A stretch of DNA of 64,000 nt. It comes from Streptomyces sp. NBC_01283 (GTDB lineage: Bacteria > Actinomycetota > Actinomycetes > Streptomycetales > Streptomycetaceae). Every line of letters starts with the position of its first letter. Positions within the stretch are counted from its first letter, which is position 1. A program made the position numbers and the translations under genes. Positions 62,846-64,000 of the stretch are shown here, in pieces. Under the pieces are notes generated by a model. It was given only the letters and a program-made list of their open reading frames with translations, ran no database searches and was not told the DNA's origin. Location of the stretch: NCBI RefSeq assembly GCF_041435335.1, contig NZ_CP108430.1, positions 3,888,501 through 3,952,500 on the forward strand, written 5' to 3'.

Positions 62846-64000
62846 ATGCCCGCAGATCTCGCCGTCATCGGTCTCGGCCACCTCGGCCTGCCCCTCGCCC
62901 AGGCCGCCGTCACCGGCGGCATCGCCACCATCGGCTACGACCCCGTCCGCGCCGTCGACCTGGCAAGCGGACGCCTGCCCTGCGACGGCGCCGAGGGAAC
63001 CCTCACCGCCGCCGAAGTCCGCCGGATGCTCTCGGGGGGCTTCCGGCCGACCACCGATCCGGTGGAACTCGGCCGGGTCCGCACCGCGGTCATCTGCGCT
63101 CCCACTCCTCCGGCAGCCGACCGCAGCCTCGACCTGAGCCAGGTGGCCGAAGCCGCCCGCGCCCTGGCCGCGCGACTGCGCCCGCACACCACGGTGATCC
63201 TCGAGTCACCCGTTTACCCCGGAACCACGGAGGAATTCCTGCGCCCCATCCTCGAAGAGGGCTCGGGCCTGCGCGCGGGCCGCGACTTCCACCTCGCGCA
63301 CTCGCCCGGCCGCCTCGACCCGGGCAACCGCAGCCACGGCTACGCAGGCACCCCCAAGGTCATCGGCGGCCTCACCCCGGCCTGCACCGAATCGGCGGCG
63401 GCCTTCTACGGCCGCCTCACCGACAAGGTCGTACGCGCGCGTGGCCCACGCGAGGCCGAGACCGTGCACCTCCTGGAGACCAACTACCGGCACGTGAACA
63501 TGGCCCTGGTCAATGAGATGGCCGTGCTCTGCCACGACCTGAGCATCGACCTGTGGGACGTGATCCGCTGCGCGGAGACCAAGCCCTTCGGCTTCCAGGC
63601 CTTCCGGCCGGGACCCGGCGTGGGCGGCCACGGAGTCCCCCTGGACATCCCGGGCCCCGGCCGCGGCGCCCGCCCCCTGCGCATGGTCGAACTGGCCCAG
63701 CAGGTCAACGACCGCATGCCCCGCTACGTGATCCAGCGCTCGGCGACCCTGCTCAACGAACACGGCAAGTCCGCCCGCGGCGCCCGCGTCCTGCTCCTCG
63801 GCGTCACCTACAAGCCCGACCTCGCCGATCAGCAGGGCGCCCCCGCCCAGGAGGTCGCGACACGCCTGATGGAGATGGGCGCCTCCATCAGCTACCACGA
63901 CCCCTACGTCCCCAACTGGAGCGTGCTCGGCCACCCCGTGCCCCGCGCGGACTCCCTCTATGAGGCCGCGGCCGACGCCGACCTCACGATCCTGCTCCAG
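62846..64000 (+). CDS. Nucleotide-sugar dehydrogenase homologue with catalytic residues replaced, 3'-truncated
   Basis: ATG 62846 after GGGAGGA; 385 codons are visible before the window ends. The fold is that of UDP-glucose/UDP-ManNAc dehydrogenases: VIGLGHLGLP binds NAD, then ESPVYPGTTEEF, KPFGFQAFRPGPGVGGH and VTYKPD. All three key residues are replaced: the family SPER Glu is Gly155 (SPGR), the Lys before LLEN is His208 (VHLLETN), and the nucleophile Cys of GGHC is Gly263 (GGHGVP). The substrate Arg of the DVRESP motif is also missing (ADQQGAP). The reading frame and fold are otherwise well kept, so this is probably a non-oxidising or non-catalytic paralogue, not a decaying gene. Confidence 0.85.
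   Translation, partial: MPADLAVIGLGHLGLPLAQAAVTGGIATIGYDPVRAVDLASGRLPCDGAEGTLTAAEVRRMLSGGFRPTTDPVELGRVRTAVICAPTPPAADRSLDLSQVAEAARALAARLRPHTTVILESPVYPGTTEEFLRPILEEGSGLRAGRDFHLAHSPGRLDPGNRSHGYAGTPKVIGGLTPACTESAAAFYGRLTDKVVRARGPREAETVHLLETNYRHVNMALVNEMAVLCHDLSIDLWDVIRCAETKPFGFQAFRPGPGVGGHGVPLDIPGPGRGARPLRMVELAQQVNDRMPRYVIQRSATLLNEHGKSARGARVLLLGVTYKPDLADQQGAPAQEVATRLMEMGASISYHDPYVPNWSVLGHPVPRADSLYEAAADADLTILLQ

Noticed and set aside
1..64000. CRISPR arrays, insertion sequences, prophage genes, tRNA or rRNA genes
   Set aside because: No spaced identical repeats of CRISPR size, no transposase or integrase motifs, and no tRNA-like cloverleaf that I could recognise by eye.

Overview
The window is about 64 kb of core chromosome from a Streptomyces or very close relative. 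The evidence is very high GC with strong third-position G/C bias, frequent GTG and TTG starts, a Streptomyces-type c-di-AMP riboswitch on an NlpC/P60 gene, a LAETG sortase substrate, clustered Ser/Thr kinases with extracytoplasmic domains, and a gene order that, from memory, resembles the S. coelicolor region from glpD through guaA, pcrA and sucCD to purHN. I see no phage, insertion sequence, CRISPR array, rRNA or tRNA gene.

Layout. 1-7.2 kb: the end of a membrane protein gene, purH and purN with overlapping start and stop codons, a small DUF4190-like membrane protein, a DUF6350 multispanning protein and an XRE/sigma-like regulator. 7.2-9.3 kb: sucCD. 9.6-11.7 kb: two secreted low-complexity proteins. 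11.8-20.9 kb: two divergent operons, MoxR ATPase - DUF5682 - VWA to the left and SWIM zinc finger - DUF5691 to the right. This gene set resembles the uncharacterised yehL/M/P/Q genes of E. coli. 21-24.5 kb: a B12-binding protein, a lipase-like hydrolase and an M23 peptidase. 24.5-30.5 kb: pcrA, two NlpC/P60 cell-wall hydrolases (the first behind a ydaO riboswitch) and a small membrane protein. 30.5-35.7 kb: a PspC-type histidine kinase and LuxR-type regulator divergent from a PspC membrane protein, with small membrane proteins and a DoxX protein around them. 35.9-43.3 kb: a membrane protein, class II aldolase, PPOX-fold protein, guaA, chorismate mutase with an apparent attenuator, a lipoprotein and a membrane-anchored protein. 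43.5-48.2 kb: LAETG surface protein, GMC oxidoreductase and succinate-semialdehyde dehydrogenase. 48.4-59.4 kb: five kinase-family genes, one with its catalytic residues replaced. 59.5-64 kb: a beta-lactamase-fold serine hydrolase, glpD and the start of a nucleotide-sugar dehydrogenase homologue whose catalytic residues are all replaced.

Main signals. (1) The 155-bp region between the two yeh-like operons carries a perfect 14-bp inverted repeat. Each arm contains TTGTCAGTGG, the core of the mycobacterial RecA-NDp promoter bound by PafBC. The same core with a good -10 hexamer lies directly upstream of pcrA. I infer that the uncharacterised five-gene system and pcrA share DNA-damage control. 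(2) The chorismate mutase gene is preceded by a short GTG-initiated reading frame rich in aromatic residues, beginning at the predicted transcription start and followed by a terminator-like hairpin. This is the layout of aromatic amino acid attenuation. (3) Two proteins keep enzyme folds but have lost their catalytic residues: a pseudokinase with a very large insertion in the kinase domain, and the dehydrogenase homologue at the right edge. (4) Two small in-frame reading frames, one with a Cys-rich end and separated from the other by one TAG codon, lie in the otherwise empty 714-bp gap at 41.2-41.9 kb.
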